This document shows, piece after piece, positions 25,901 to 35,769 of a DNA stretch of 64,000 bases (position 1 is its first letter; every line of letters starts with the position of its first letter). The translations under genes were made by a program, and so were the position numbers. The notes beneath the pieces are model-generated. The model made no database searches. It was not told the DNA's origin and saw only the letters and a list, made by a program, of their open reading frames with translations. Origin of the DNA: Nereocystis luetkeana (lineage: Eukaryota > Sar > Phaeophyceae > Laminariales > Laminariaceae); contig JARUPZ010000007.1 of assembly GCA_031213475.1 (NCBI GenBank), positions 3,405,586 through 3,469,585 on the forward strand. The letters run 5' to 3'.

Positions 25901-27403
25901 TTTCTGATGGTGATAATAAATGTTCTCACACTACTTAAAATCATTTTGTTCCCAGAAATCCTGCCTGTGGCCACGAAACAGACTGCTGTGTAACAAAAAT
26001 GCATCTCGATGAAAGAAAACAAACAAGTACGTACCTGGTGCCTGGTACGAAATACCTGGTAGCGCGCACGGCAGTATCATACGAGTATCAGTCCGTCAAG
26101 GAAACGGTACTAACGAGCTGCTGCCTACCATCCCGTATCACTTGCACGTCGACATCTACAGCATACAGCAGCACAGCAGTTGGTATCGTATGATTTGCAC
26201 GAGCTACAGAGTACCGGTATAATATTAATACCCTGGTAGTAGATAACGTTTCCCGGGTCGGGATCTGCTCGGCACAGCTCTTGCTCGAATATCATTTTCC
26301 TATGAGATCTGCACGGTACGGCTCTTGCAGAACATACCATAACGGTACATATACAGGGTGTTTAGACGATCTGTACATGATCTACAGATAGATCATGGAT
26401 CCGTCCGAGAAGTGCGAGAGCGTTTTCAACACGAACCCTCTTCCACGTGGAACATCTGCTGCTGCAGACCACACGCCAGTATACTCCCCACAGCAAGAGA
26501 ACTGCTAACATACACACTGCTGCCGGCGACACCTCTGCGCTGCTCCAGGGCGGCATCCCTCCGCTTCAAACTGATTGCATGCGCGCGTGGCCCTACTCCT
26601 CTCCCTTGCTCGAGCATGACTCTTCGATTTCACGCTCCACGCTCTTCGATTTCGATCGCTCCGTACGTATTCAAAAATCGACCAGGAGACGTAACAGAAC
26701 AACAGCAGTCGACCAGGCGACAGAAAACAGGAGACGAAAAACAAAAAACAAGAAAACTTGGGGGGTTTTTCTGTGTTCCATTTTCTACAAGACAACGCAA
26801 AGAACCCGTTTGTTGTTCTTGTTCCACTATTCCGCAACGTGTACCTGCGTACAGTAGCTCGGTGGCAATGCTAAACGGGGCGTGCTCGTCGTCAAGAACG
26901 GGACGCGAACGGGACGCGCGGTGCCGGATGCAAGCACGTTCGAAAAAAAAACTGGATAAAATTACGTACGAGTACCAGGCACCAGGATTTTTACTCGAGT
27001 CCTCTTGTACGAGTGTGCTGTAAACGCAAGGATCACTGCTGTCTATGGCAAGGTGATGCCGTGCATTCAATGCAAGTTCACACGAAATGGTGCGCCTCCT
27101 CCCACCACGGGTGTGGGGGCTACGAAGGCCTTGCTTGAAAGTGCCGCACTATTATTAATAGTGCACCTGGTCATTGACAGGCTTGCAGCTTGCAGCATCG
27201 AGCATCGATGAATCAGATGTGATACCTTGAGCAGCGAGTCTCAAAAGCTCAGATCGGCAGCGCATCAAGCACGAATAACTCTTACCATCGGTTTGGTCTT
27301 GAAGCCAGAAGGGCGTCGTTTCACGGTTCAAAGGTTCTTCTTTCTTTTTGCCGAACACCAAAGCCAATGCAGAGAGAAGGAGAAGCGCTGATGCCGCCTT
27401 CAT
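16956..27403 (-). CDS. Secreted protein with Cys-containing repeats (complete gene, 487 aa)
   Basis: Nine exons join with matching phases: 27403-27286, 25044-24861, 23691-23556, 23008-22869, 21311-21209, 21073-20581, 19660-19585, 17840-17735 and 17063-16956 (TGA at 16958-16956); the sum is 1,464 nt. Residues 1-18 (MKAASALLLLSALALVFG) form a clear signal peptide, so the protein should enter the secretory pathway. The mature part repeats a motif of Cys-Leu/Phe followed by Gly/Asn and a later Cys (MCLGPNGFGPC, ICLGSSGG, NCLNRAQR, YCFDGSRFRAC, IYCFYDQEKC, HCLGRARDN), loosely reminiscent of beta-trefoil carbohydrate-binding folds. The intron after 23556 uses a GC donor (CAG/GCAAGT). Exon 21073-20581 contains a CTG-repeat-derived Leu-rich stretch and might instead hide a small intron (20782 to about 20920). 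The family was not recognised. The introns contain MITEs, a SINE and a satellite. Confidence 0.75.
17123..17174. repeat. GGT trinucleotide microsatellite
   Basis: About 17 near-perfect GGT units in an intron of the secreted-protein gene, next to its last exon. Confidence 0.9.
17373..17471. mobile_element. MITE family A
   Basis: TTAA at the left and TCAA (decayed) at the right flank arms GATTGCAGTCCCGTTTTTGG and its complement. It lies inside an intron of the secreted-protein gene. Confidence 0.85.
19895..19990 (+). mobile_element. LINE 3'-tail fragment
   Basis: TCAATGGTCAAATGACTAGG, then AACAACAAGTGAGTTCGCC, then C-rich. It is the same 3' end as at 57.4 kb. Confidence 0.55.
20312..20535 (+). 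mobile_element. SINE-like repeat with poly(C) tail, copy 2
   Basis: The best-preserved copy. It starts GCGGTTCTTAGCAGGATGCA and ends ATCGAGTAC followed by about 20 C. It sits inside an intron immediately downstream, in gene orientation, of exon 21073-20581, so a poly(C) retroposon lies close to a donor site. Confidence 0.8.
22198..22790. repeat. Satellite of about 36-40 bp units with a palindromic core
   Basis: Roughly ten units built on TTATCACCCGTGTGATACGG run from about 22395 to 22790. An inverted copy (CCGTATCACACGGGTGATAA) lies at about 22205. The core ATCACCCGTGTGAT is a near-palindrome. This is intronic with respect to the secreted-protein gene. Confidence 0.8.
24125..24179. mobile_element. 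MITE family A, right half only
   Basis: TTCCAAGCGTTTCGTCCCCG continues to GCAGTCCTAAAGGGG and a TTAA at 24176-24179. The left half is missing. Confidence 0.7.
25288..25345 (-). other. tRNA-like sequence
   Basis: On the minus strand CCAAG and CTTGG could pair as an acceptor stem. GCGCCAGCCATCGCGGC resembles a D-arm with A box, and GGGTCTCGAAACCC is a good T-arm with B box. At about 60 nt it is too short for a normal tRNA, so a tRNA-derived repeat is more likely. Confidence 0.25.
26200..26400 (+). repeat. Interspersed GATC-type repeat, degenerate
   Basis: Retains GTTTCCCGGGTCGGGATCTG and surrounding GATCT words in a large intron of the secreted-protein gene. Confidence 0.5.
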
Positions 27404-28994
27404 CGTGCCAGTATGCTAAACCCTCTGGTTTGATCTTGGGTCCCCTGCGTCAAAAACGGGTTTCCATTACATAGAAAACGCTTTCTGGTCTAGGAGTAAC
27501 GGGGACAAAGGAAACATGTATGCGCGAGACACAAGGGTCGCAAGCTGCGAGGAGTACTCTGGCTTTTGTGCCGGGGAGGGCCAAGAGAAGAGACCGTACC
27601 ATCGTCTATTGTGCAAATAACAAAGCGGCGCTACTACCGTGGATGGAGTTGTCGGCACTCGTGGGAGTGCAGTGTGTACCGGTTTCTGTTTTTCGTTCTC
27701 GACGGCGCGTCCCGAAACAACCGTACAAAGCTAATAATAAAGCTAGACGTACAGACTGCCGGGTGTGTTCGTTCCGTGTCGTATAGCACGAGCACTCACT
27801 TGCTCGTGCTGCATGTCGGGTGTCGGATGTCTCTGTTGTTCCAAGAGTTGTGACGCTTGGGAGTACGTGACGGCGTCATAATTCGTCTGCCAAGCACAGC
27901 TACAAGCAGTAGCCCCAAAATGTAGTTCCGCTGTGTACGCATGCATGTGGTGTCAGGACGTGAACGACACCTCGTACTCTGTCGCACCTTTGTTATGCGC
28001 TTTCACCTACCTGGTACGATAAGTGAGATACCTCGCACCAGGGACTGAGGCCCGAGAAGGTTGCCCGCAACTTCCAGTGGCGTGACAAAAAGCAAAAAGG
28101 CAAGATTGATAAGGCAAAGACTGGCATAGTGCTACTGCTGTCGTAGCATGCCTCGTGTATTTTTTTAATTTGGGTGAAGGGCCGACATCGGACGGACCCG
28201 GTGGGAGTGACGTTTCGGCGAGGGGGTGAGGTTGATACCTGATAGGTCCTACGTATGGGATCCTGTTTATTGTGAACCACAATGTTAGCCCCAAAAAAGT
28301 ATAATCCTACACGAGTGTATGTCTCGGTGCGGGCTTAAACACCGATGTTTCCGCTCGTCTTATATACACACCTCTGATGATATACTTCGAAGTATGGTCA
28401 TAGCCATACACTTTTTATTGGGACATATATTTGCTTGCAAGAATTCCAAGCCCCCATGTAAATAGTCGATGGAAGCGGTATGAAACGAAGACCAAACGAA
28501 AAACAAAAAGGGAGATACTCCTCTGCCCATTCGGGCCACCTTGAAATAAACGCACGCCTATTAATACATGGTAGACGGCGACACACAGCTAGGCTCCGCT
28601 CTGACTGAGGCGGACGACGCAAGGCGCACATTGGTACACCATTTGGCCAAGGCCAGCCATAGTATATACCTGGTACCAGGTATACGACACTAAACGCCAC
28701 GCCGTATCTATAAGGTACCACTACTCTACAAGCTTGAGAGTCGCGGTGATGTACCGTATCTCACGCTCGCCAGGTGCAACAGAAGTAAACCCATCAAGGT
28801 GCAACATCAGCAGTGTTATACGTGTACGCAACGCGGACCAGACACCTAAAGAAACCATCACAACAGAACCGCACGCTGGTGGTTGACATTTTTGCAAGGT
28901 GGTTGGCCGACACTCGTGCCTTCCTTGAGGCCCAAAACGACACGGCTTCCCAGCCCCCTCGCCGACACGAAATGCCGCACGAAGGTCGCCCAAT

Positions 28995-31900
28995 TCATCG
29001 TATCCCGCTGGCAGCTGCCACTGCTGTCGTCCTCGGCACGCGGCGGTGCACACCCCCGGACGCGACCGCCGCCGCTGCGACCCCAGCAACCGGAGGGTCG
29101 AGGCGGGAGGCGAGTAGCGGAGCTCGAAACAGAGCGGAAATCTCGGGAGGCACGGCCGAAGCAGCAGCTGCAGTCCAAGCCGCGGGTTTTTTCTTTCGCG
29201 GTCTTGGTCGTCTAGCGGGTTGGGGACCCTGGCTGACTGCCACCGATGTGAATCCTCCTGGTGATGCTCCTTCCCGTGCTTTGGAGCTTGTGCCCCCGGT
29301 GAAACCACCGTCGCTTGTTTCGTGCCGTAATGCCAGTGTCTGCCCCTCTTCCGATGCCTTGTCTGAAGGCGTTTCTGCCTCTACATTCTTGCAGGCGTGT
29401 CTCCTCCTGCCCCCGGTTCTTGCGCCCCCTCTCCTCGTTCCAACGCCTTTTCTGCTCTCCTGATTCTCGGAGGCATTGCCGCTCAAATTTTCCCGCGGCG
29501 TCGTGATGGTGGCGTCGTCGATGCAGCTGCCAAGCTCAGGGGAGCCACTGTTGGTGTTGATGTTTACAGTGCTGTGTGCTGACCCCAGGGCAAGCGAAAA
29601 GAACGCATCGAGGCTTGTCCCGGGGGGGAAGGCGCCAACCGCGCGACTCTATCGTAAAACGCCGATTCGGACGTGGGGCACAGCAGGAGCGAGGACGGGG
29701 GTTGAGTGGAGAAGAGTTCTTGACTGGGTGAAGCAATCCTGATCACGGTGCCCATGCCTAACTCATAACGCCAAGAAACCAAGCATCTCGAAAGAACTGT
29801 GCTTTGGGCGCTCCTGCGTCGTGCAATAACCCACCATTTTTTCTTCCCCTGCCAATCCATGTCGAGACCCCGCATTGAGTGAAGCCGCGTGTTTCCCACC
29901 GGGATGAAAGAATGACAAAAACATAAACATCTGAAAGACAGCGCTCCTAAAGAGCTGCCGATGCTGAGCAAGGGAAGGAGGACCTAAGCAACTACACCCC
30001 GGCCAGTCACCTGTCCTAATGTGCCACTGTCGACGAGATTGCAGGTCGGGGGCTGATAACCAGATGACTCTCGCCGCACGGTCGCGAGAAGCTCTTCTAT
30101 CCGCTCGGAGGTCGCTAACTCCTTCCCCCGAAGCTCTTCCTCGCCCTGCCTTAGGGCGTGCTTCACCTCCCATTCTCCGATCTGGTATTATGAGCAGGTA
30201 GATCATGGGCGTCGTCGCTAAAATCGCACCTTCTGGAGCTACTCTGGAGCTCCATTCGTGGGAAATCAAGGCATCGACGTTTGCTTGTCGTGGACGATCG
30301 AGAAGTGCTGAGATGCATCTGTGTGGGTACGAAAGTCTTGTTTTGCACGCTACACTTCGTGTGTCTGTGAGTCAGTACATATTGTACCAGGTTACCAGGC
30401 AAAACGCAAACCTCTTTTCGACGCCCGTCAAAAGCGCGCATGATTTTTGCCAGAGAGAAAACCCAGCGAACATTAACCCTGACTCTTCCTACGCGTAACT
30501 ACAGAGACGCGCGAAGCCGTCGATATCCGCATTGTTTTAACGACTCAGGGGATTGTCTGGTTTGCCAGGCTGACGGGATGGATGGGTCGACGAAACAGAC
30601 AGGCGATACACACTGGAAACGCCAGCCCTACCCCAACCTCCTCGAACCATGGGCTGTGCCTCCATCCTGACTACGGATGGGACAGGGCCAGCGCGCGATT
30701 TGCGCCCCCGTCGTCGCTGATCCAGCGCTCGGTGCAAGGATCGACAAACTAATTCCCGCCCCGATTTGCCCGTCCGAGGCATCTACGTTCGTCGGAGCCT
30801 TATTCACGACTTGGTTCAGCTTCGACAGAGAACAATGTGATTTACGCTTGACTCTTAACCCCAGCCCCAACCCCGTGCGCCTACTACCCCGACCGCTCGG
30901 GAAATTTCTCGGATGGAAACTGCATTGAGGACCTTTGTGCATTATCAACCACTATGTTTGAACCTGGGCCAACTCGTACAAATAATCCTGATTGGCCTGT
31001 GTCTGTACATCGCATGTATAAGACGCGCGTTTAAAAGGTAACCCGCCCCGTTCATTCCCCGTCCCTACTCACCGGTTGGGGACCCTCGCCCCCCAGGAGC
31101 GAGTCGACGCGCCCCGCGCCCTGCCTTACCCCCGCTTGTACGTTCAAAGGCGCCGCTCGAGCTAGCTCCAGCGCTTCGTCCACGGCCTTCTCTCTGCGCA
31201 CCTCACCAGCCGCAGAGGTCTCGAACAGGGAGTCTCGCAGCTGTGATCGGACATGCCAAGGGCGGGGCGTAGGGAGTGACGGGATATCAGGGCTTGTGAG
31301 ACCGCGGGAAGGTTTTTCCAAGCGGACTTATCCGAAGCCGTTGTCAGGCAGGTAGAGCACGTTCCGAATGTTGGAAAGTTGTTCACTAATATTTCATGCT
31401 GATAAAAAATCACGCTACGTAGCAGTGCCTGGGATTGACCGAACCGGAAAGACTTGTTGTCCGTGTTCTCCACAGGGACCACGACGAGGGGTATCGAACA
31501 AGAGCTGTTCGGCACCACATGGTGGTTTCTGCCGCTCGATTACACCAACGAAGCACTCACTGCCAACCAACCTAATCCCTGGGTCTGAGGTAACCCCCCC
31601 ACCGACACCATATTGCTTGTGTGGATCATGACTGTGTGCGTAATCAACTTTGTTTTACTGAATATTGGGAAGAAAGGCCTGAAGGATGGACCATGATACG
31701 AAGTAGACCATGTTTACTGACAATTCTGAGGGGATGTTATGTAGTGCGCTATTTGTTGGAGTCTGCTCGGGCTAGCGCTTGGCGGCAACGGCGACCGCAA
31801 TAAATTACCCTCCCAGGCGGTGGGTGATCCCTCGAAAAAGTTCCCGACGATGGCCAGGCAAGACATGTATGTTGTGGACAGGTTTTCGGTCACTCTCTGT

Positions 31901-32998
31901 CTGTCGGACCAGCTTACACTAGTATACTCTAAGAGGAGTATACGCCTATACATTATCGAGAGCTAGAAAGCTACAACTGGCACCGCTTAATTGCCGTACC
32001 AATCAACATCCACTGATTGTCGGAGACACGAGAGCATCAGTCAGCTTTTAGAGCGTTCAGCCACTTGAGCAGCCAAACACGTAGCCGAAAAATCAACCGA
32101 GCAAGCCACCCACCCGCGCACCTTTTCCAACGCCGCGTCGATGGCCCGCTCTCGGCATCGATCCTCCCGCCTCCTTCGCTGCTCTCGTAATGCTGACTCG
32201 CCCGGTGCGCCCCCCGCAACCCGCGGCGGGGGTGGTGCTTTCCGCTGACCCGAACTGGGCCCGCACCCGTGCGGCTCCTCCTCTCCACTTGGGGGCGGTT
32301 TCAAACCACCGCAGCTGTCTTTCCCCCCTCTGCTGGCAGCTGGGGTCGTATAACCAAAACCATCCGACCGCCGTCGTGGAAACGGAGGGGGGAAACATTT
32401 ATTGGTGCAGAATTGCGAATCGTTCACTGTTTGCACAGCAGTTGTTGTTGTTGGCCTCAAATTGACTCAATCGCTAGAATCTGGTCCTTAGTCCTAAAGA
32501 GGCAGGGCCTATGGATGCGACGGAGTTTATTTACGATAGCATCCCCCGTATTCTCCCCTCACCAGGGAAGCGGAGAATAGAAACATTTTTTTCTCCCAGA
32601 TGGGTTCTGTAGGGAATACACGAGAAACGAAAACCGAAGCATGCTCACGGCGTCCAAACTCGAAGCACCATCGTAGGGGCGATTCTGTCCGTTATCATCG
32701 ATCGACCTGGGGGCTCACCTTGGACGGCGTCGCCATCTTCGCTTCTTTCGCCGAGGAGTACGCCACCCATCACCATGAGCTGTGCGTCGATTTCCGTCAG
32801 CCTGGAAAAAAAACAAAACGTTGACGCGTGTGTCGGTCGGGGCGTGTGATGTATGAATGCGCCCCCTGCCTTTCGACGAGAGAAAAAAACAACCCGAGGT
32901 TGTATTTCGGATGAAAGTTACGTCGATAGGGAGCAGTCGGGCTCTTTCACACCGCGGACAGGTCATGATCTATCTATATATCTATCTATATATCTATA

Positions 32999-33029
<31 letters not shown>

Positions 33030-33067
33030 ATATCTATATATTTATTTAACTATCTATCCATCTATCC

Positions 33068-33109
<42 letters not shown>

Positions 33110-33911
33110 ATATATATATATCTGTCTACAGGAGATCATCCAGGATGTTCACAGCACAGATCCGACCCAGGAAGCAGCACGTGCTAAAATCATGCAGATT
33201 GTGCGGATCCCACCCGGCAACATGAGCTGAATCATACCACAATATCAGGAAAACATCCACCTTGAAAGATATAACCTACAAGTGGGAAACCGTTGATCTG
33301 CCCGAGGTGGGGGCTCCTTCGCCACACAGCACACATACAAGCAGCGCATCTGACCGACGACGCAACTTGCAGCAGGGAAGCCACACCGGTCTGAAATCCC
33401 ACGAGATATTCATCCAGCCCCTCGTTTTTTTCCCCCGAGGAGGCATAACTCTTACCAGGTACGAGATACTTAGGTCCCCTAGTATTCCACGAGGGGGGGG
33501 GGATAGGTTCGCGCCAAACAAAAAAAAACGAAAGAGCGAGCCGGAATGCGTGAACGTTCTCGTCCCCCCTTCCTACTGTAGTGTCACACGAAGTCCGTTT
33601 TTTTTTCCCTTCTACCTGGCGGCGGCCTCGCTTGCCCCCAGTCCACCGTAGAGCCCTATCTCCGCCCACACCCCGGCGGGCTCGCCGATCAGCTCGCCCT
33701 TAGAATCGAGCCCATCGGAATCCTCCAAAAAGCGAGACACAAGGCTCTCCTGAGCAAGAAGATGGGAACCGAAACGTCGACGGAGTGGGAGGCCGAGAGG
33801 GGTCACCACGCTGCCCATGCCTTGGCGTCTGTCTGGTAACGTGGTGCCCTCGAAAAATGCAAAGCGAGGGAACATGTCCCGCCGCCGCGTCTCGTGGGCT
33901 GTGGCGTTCAT
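28995..33911 (-). CDS. Unidentified protein, complete six-exon gene (529 aa)
   Basis: Exons 33911-33616, 32801-32719, 32339-32122, 31240-31073, 30181-30011 and 29648-28995 join with matching phases to 1,590 nt. The start ATG at 33911-33909 has an in-frame TAA shortly upstream; the TGA lies at 28997-28995. Donors are AG/GTAGAA, CAAG/GTGAGC, AAG/GTGCGC, CCG/GTGAGT and CAG/GTGACT. The N-terminus (PRFAFFEGTTLPDRRQGMG) is not signal-like. The middle, encoded by the third to fifth exons, is charged and helical (LREQRRRREDRCRERAID; KHALRQGEEELRGKELA) and likely forms coiled coils. The last 200 residues are Ser/Gly/Ala-rich low complexity. No catalytic motif or known domain was recognised; a structural or scaffold role is only a guess. 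Its first exon is well conserved in codon style, so the gene looks intact. Confidence 0.7.
32968..33120. repeat. TATC tetranucleotide microsatellite
   Basis: About 38 TATC or near-TATC units in the first intron of the 529-aa gene. Confidence 0.9.
33125..33235 (-). repeat. Interspersed GATC-type repeat, reverse orientation
   Basis: Reads CAGATCCGACCCAGGAAGCA and CCCACCCGGCAACATGAGCT on the plus strand, the complement of the core seen at 4.9 kb. It abuts the TATC microsatellite. Confidence 0.7.
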
Positions 33912-34423
33912 TTCCCTTTATTCTGCTAAAACTTGGCGGATGGCCGAACGAATCCTCCGGTCGAGGTGGCAGGGAGTGTAGTGGCGCTCGGGTGTTTGCG
34001 TGCTCTCAGTCGCGAAGCAAGTAGCGGGGCATCGTCCACAGCAGAGTTCTACTGCATGGGGGGGGGGGGGGGGTGTACTCAAGATCATGCATGGCCGTAG
34101 TCGAGTTCTATTGTATGAGGGGGGGGGGGGGGTACTTGGTTGTCCTCCACCCGACCTTTTCGCAGCCCACAACTACTGATCTACTGCAGTTTTAGTCGGA
34201 CCGTTAAATAGCTCCATGTTTCTTCAGAAACGTTGCGCGGCGTTCGTGGGGCTCGTTGGGGTGGCCTGTGTGCATTTACTAGACACCCCACCCCAACCAC
34301 GTCCACTAAGATTTCCAACAAGGTCCGATGATGTTCGTGAGTGGCTCTCCTCGACTGAGGGTAGGGTGTGTGCAACCAGCGTCTTCCCGAACAATTTCGC
34401 CTCTAAGAGGACAAAGGAGGAGT

Positions 34424-35004
34424 GGGGGGGGGGGGGGAGGGGTAGACCGGCGGCGTTTTTGCACCCGACGATCTTTCTCCTGGATCGCAGAATGTTTCGA
34501 ATGATCACGGTTACATGGTGCGGGAAGTTCTCGAGGGCGCACAAGAACAGACCCTGCTTACTGACACCAGAACACGGTCGGAAACACAAAAAACGGATGG
34601 GTCGATGATTTCCCGATACACACGTGCCACGACTTATCGATCAACGAACAGATGACTGTGGACATTGGTTTCAGCAGCAGCAGAAGCAGCAGCAGCCGTA
34701 CCTGCTCGTCGGTGAGTCGTCGGCGAGCCCTGGCGACGTGTCTCTTGTTCCTAACCACGAAAGAGACGCCGCTGCCTCCGCCGCCGCTGCCCGCGCATTC
34801 CCGATCCCGTCCCCCGCTGCTTCCGCCGCCGCTATCGGTGCATCCCCCATCCTCACCCCCGTTAGCGCCCTCTCGGCTTCCCGACACCCTACCCCTGCTT
34901 GTGCCAGTGGTTCTCGGGCTGTCGCTAGGACTACACGCGACGGAGTTCGAGGCAGACGCAGCAACATAGGGGAGGCTGCTCGAACGTCCCTTTCGACCGA
35001 GTCC
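34424..35004 (-). CDS. Exons of an unidentified gene
   Basis: Exon 35004-34702 (acceptor GATAGATTCCAG, donor GAGCAG/GTACGG) encodes a Ser/Gly-rich stretch and then the basic segment SFVVRNKRHVARARRRLTDE. A second exon starts at 34553 after AGTAAGCAG, in matching phase 0, and encodes LFLCALENFPHHVTVIIRN followed by ILRSRRKIVG. The splice partner of its 3' end was not resolved because a 14-base C-run follows. The section lies between two complete minus-strand genes, so this is a small or partly missed gene. A Met-starting open frame at 35655-35500 might be its first exon. Function unknown. Confidence 0.4.
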
Positions 35005-35339
35005 CTGGAATCTATCGCGAGGGTGTCGATAAGTGCGCGCGTGCGGGGGGGGGGGGGAGCCGTAGACGGGTTCGTATGACATTAGCATCTGGCTAGTCTT
35101 GTTCCGTGGACGCTGTGTCACTTTGCGTGGGAGGGAGGGGAGGGGCAGCGATCATTGCGAGAGGAAATAGTTGGTAATTCCGACAAGGTATATCGACCAA
35201 CAAAACAACTGCTGCCGTGACGGTGTCCACACGGTGGGTAGGGCTACTGGTGTTCCTGTTACGTATTCGCTTCGTGACAATTGCGTCGTTCGAAGATCTC
35301 GTGTGATTACGACTAAATGTGTGGGAAATAGGGGCGGAG

Positions 35340-35410
35340 GAGGGGGGGAGCGCAGTAATCTTGTTTGCTCTCCTTTGTCATGTGACCATTGACCACACAC
35401 CCATTCGGGA
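35340..35410 (-). mobile_element. LINE 3'-tail fragment
   Basis: G-run, TTGTTTGCTC, then TGACCATTGACCACACACCC; a short, diverged tail. Confidence 0.5.
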
Positions 35411-35769
35411 CAGAGAACCGTTCGGGGGACAAAGGCTAAATATATGGAATGGTGGCGTTTGGGTAAGGTAAGACATTGGTGGCGTCCTCAATTCGCGTGG
35501 CCGGCGTTCGCATCAACATACGGCGACATCTAGGCTGCCAGGACAGGTGCATTTTGCGAAGATAGCGCGACGAACGGCGGCCTACGTCAGGCTTTGAAGC
35601 GGACCGTCGCGTCCACCGCATGACCATGCACCAGAACAACGACCTCTCTTGTAGCATTTCATAGACAGCCCGCACCTACACCCCTCAGCACACACACCCC
35701 GACACGAAACGCCTCTCTCTTAGTTAGTCGACAGCAAACCTCCACAACCACAACGCAGATTGCGCGTGC

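Noticed and set aside
30628..30948. Open frames on both strands (plus: ICAPVVADPALGARIDKLIP; minus: KLNQVVNKAPTNVDASDGQI)
   Set aside because: They lie within an intron of the 529-aa gene, neither has splice partners, and both strands look equally plausible. Possibly an old repeat.
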